Below, in pieces: positions 63,585 to 64,000 of a stretch of 64,000 nt of DNA. The DNA comes from Rhodobium gokarnense (GTDB lineage Bacteria; Pseudomonadota; Alphaproteobacteria; Rhizobiales; Rhodobiaceae), in the NCBI RefSeq assembly GCF_025961475.1, contig NZ_JAOQNS010000003.1, positions 444,501 to 508,500 of the forward strand, read 5' to 3'. The position numbers were made by a program, and so were the translations under genes. How positions within the stretch are numbered: position 1 is the first letter of the stretch; each line of letters begins with the position of its first letter. The notes beneath the pieces are model-generated. The model ran no database searches, had not been told where the DNA came from, and saw nothing but the letters and a program-made list of their open reading frames with translations.

Positions 63585-64000
63585 ATGACTCTGAAGGCTT
63601 TGCTCCTTGGAGCAGGTTCGCTTCTGGTATTGGGCATTGGGGCCCAGGCCGAGACGCTGACGATCGCTACCGTCAACAACGGTGACATGATCCGTATGCA
63701 GAAGCTGACCGACGATTTCACCGCAAAGAATCCCGGCATCGAGCTGGAATGGGTGACCATGGAGGAGAACGTGCTGCGCCAGAAGGTGACGCAGGACATC
63801 GCCACCAGGGGCGGCCAGTACGATGTCATGACCATCGGCACCTACGAGGTTCCGATCTGGGCCAAGCAGAACTGGCTGCTGCCGCTCGAGTTCGACGAGG
63901 CCTATGACGTCGACGACCTGCTGCCGCCGATCCGGGACGGCCTGACCGCCGACGGCAAGCTCTACGCCGCGCCGTTCTACGGCGAGTCCTCGATGATCAT
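63585..64000 (+). CDS. Sugar/polyol ABC transporter substrate-binding protein (partial)
   Basis: The first 138 codons of a solute-binding protein run off the window. A signal peptide (LKALLLGAGSLLVLGIGAQAE) is followed by TLTIATVNNGDMIRMQKLTDDF, GIELEWVTMEENVLRQKVTQDIA and QYDVMTIGTYEVP. These match the start of sorbitol/mannitol (SmoE-like) binding proteins. GGGAGGA lies 4 bases upstream. Association with a SorC-family regulator supports a polyol substrate. Confidence 0.88.
   Translation, partial: MTLKALLLGAGSLLVLGIGAQAETLTIATVNNGDMIRMQKLTDDFTAKNPGIELEWVTMEENVLRQKVTQDIATRGGQYDVMTIGTYEVPIWAKQNWLLPLEFDEAYDVDDLLPPIRDGLTADGKLYAAPFYGESSMI

Overview
The window is high-GC, densely coded DNA from the main replicon of an alphaproteobacterium, most likely a Hyphomicrobiales (Rhizobiales) member. 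The evidence is the helicase-hslR-fdxA-carD-rpoH block, the RpoH-type sigma factor with rhizobial-style palindromic repeats behind it, the glpDSTPQUV glycerol ABC transporter and the RibB-RibX fusion. No phage, transposase, integrase or CRISPR array was seen. The organism appears to live on small organic acids and glycerol and to use sodium-motive decarboxylation.

Layout. 1-7.5 kb: housekeeping and stress block (SUV3-like helicase, Hsp15-like HslR, 7Fe ferredoxin, CarD, RpoH sigma factor). 7.5-11.3 kb: M48 lipoprotein protease, a nuclease-fold secreted protein and ribBX. 11.3-14.9 kb: complete Na+-pumping methylmalonyl-CoA decarboxylase (mmdA, D, C, B). 15.1-18.8 kb: VIT/vWA surface protein with a GlyGly-CTERM-like tail, its adjoining rhombosortase, and a divergent TetR gene with three copies of an operator-like palindrome. 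18.9 kb: tRNA-Arg(CCT). 19.2-27.3 kb: catabolic operon (transketolase-like E1, class III CoA-transferase, TRAP transporter, HMG-CoA-lyase-like enzyme) with a divergent Lrp regulator.

27.3-40.9 kb holds a biotin-dependent, Na+-pumping malonate decarboxylase operon. In transcription order on the minus strand it reads hutP-like gene, 600-nt leader, madG, a 38-aa membrane peptide, madB, birA, madA, E, C, D, H, K, F, L, M, then bioMNY. MadG, MadK and MadE make and carry the acyl carrier protein prosthetic group. MadH and MadA load malonate on it. MadC and MadD transfer CO2 to biotin on MadF. MadB decarboxylates carboxybiotin and exports Na+. MadL and MadM import malonate. BirA and BioMNY supply and attach biotin. 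The HutP-like gene followed by a long untranslated leader has the same layout as the Bacillus hut operon, which suggests antitermination control of malonate use. This is the most interesting system in the window.

41.2-47.2 kb: an ammonium transporter fused to a chemoreceptor signalling domain, a universal stress protein and a P2-type cation ATPase. 47.3-62.1 kb: a glycerol regulon with GlpR, aerobic GlpD, the GlpSTPQUV ABC transporter, glycerol kinase and also the anaerobic-type GlpCAB dehydrogenase. 62.3-64 kb: a SorC-family regulator and the first part of a sugar or polyol ABC transporter binding protein, with a 12-bp-arm inverted repeat between them.

Start codons were re-chosen where a Shine-Dalgarno sequence, signal peptide or family N-terminus argued for a start inside the longest open frame. 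All functional statements rest on motif recognition by eye; no database search was run.
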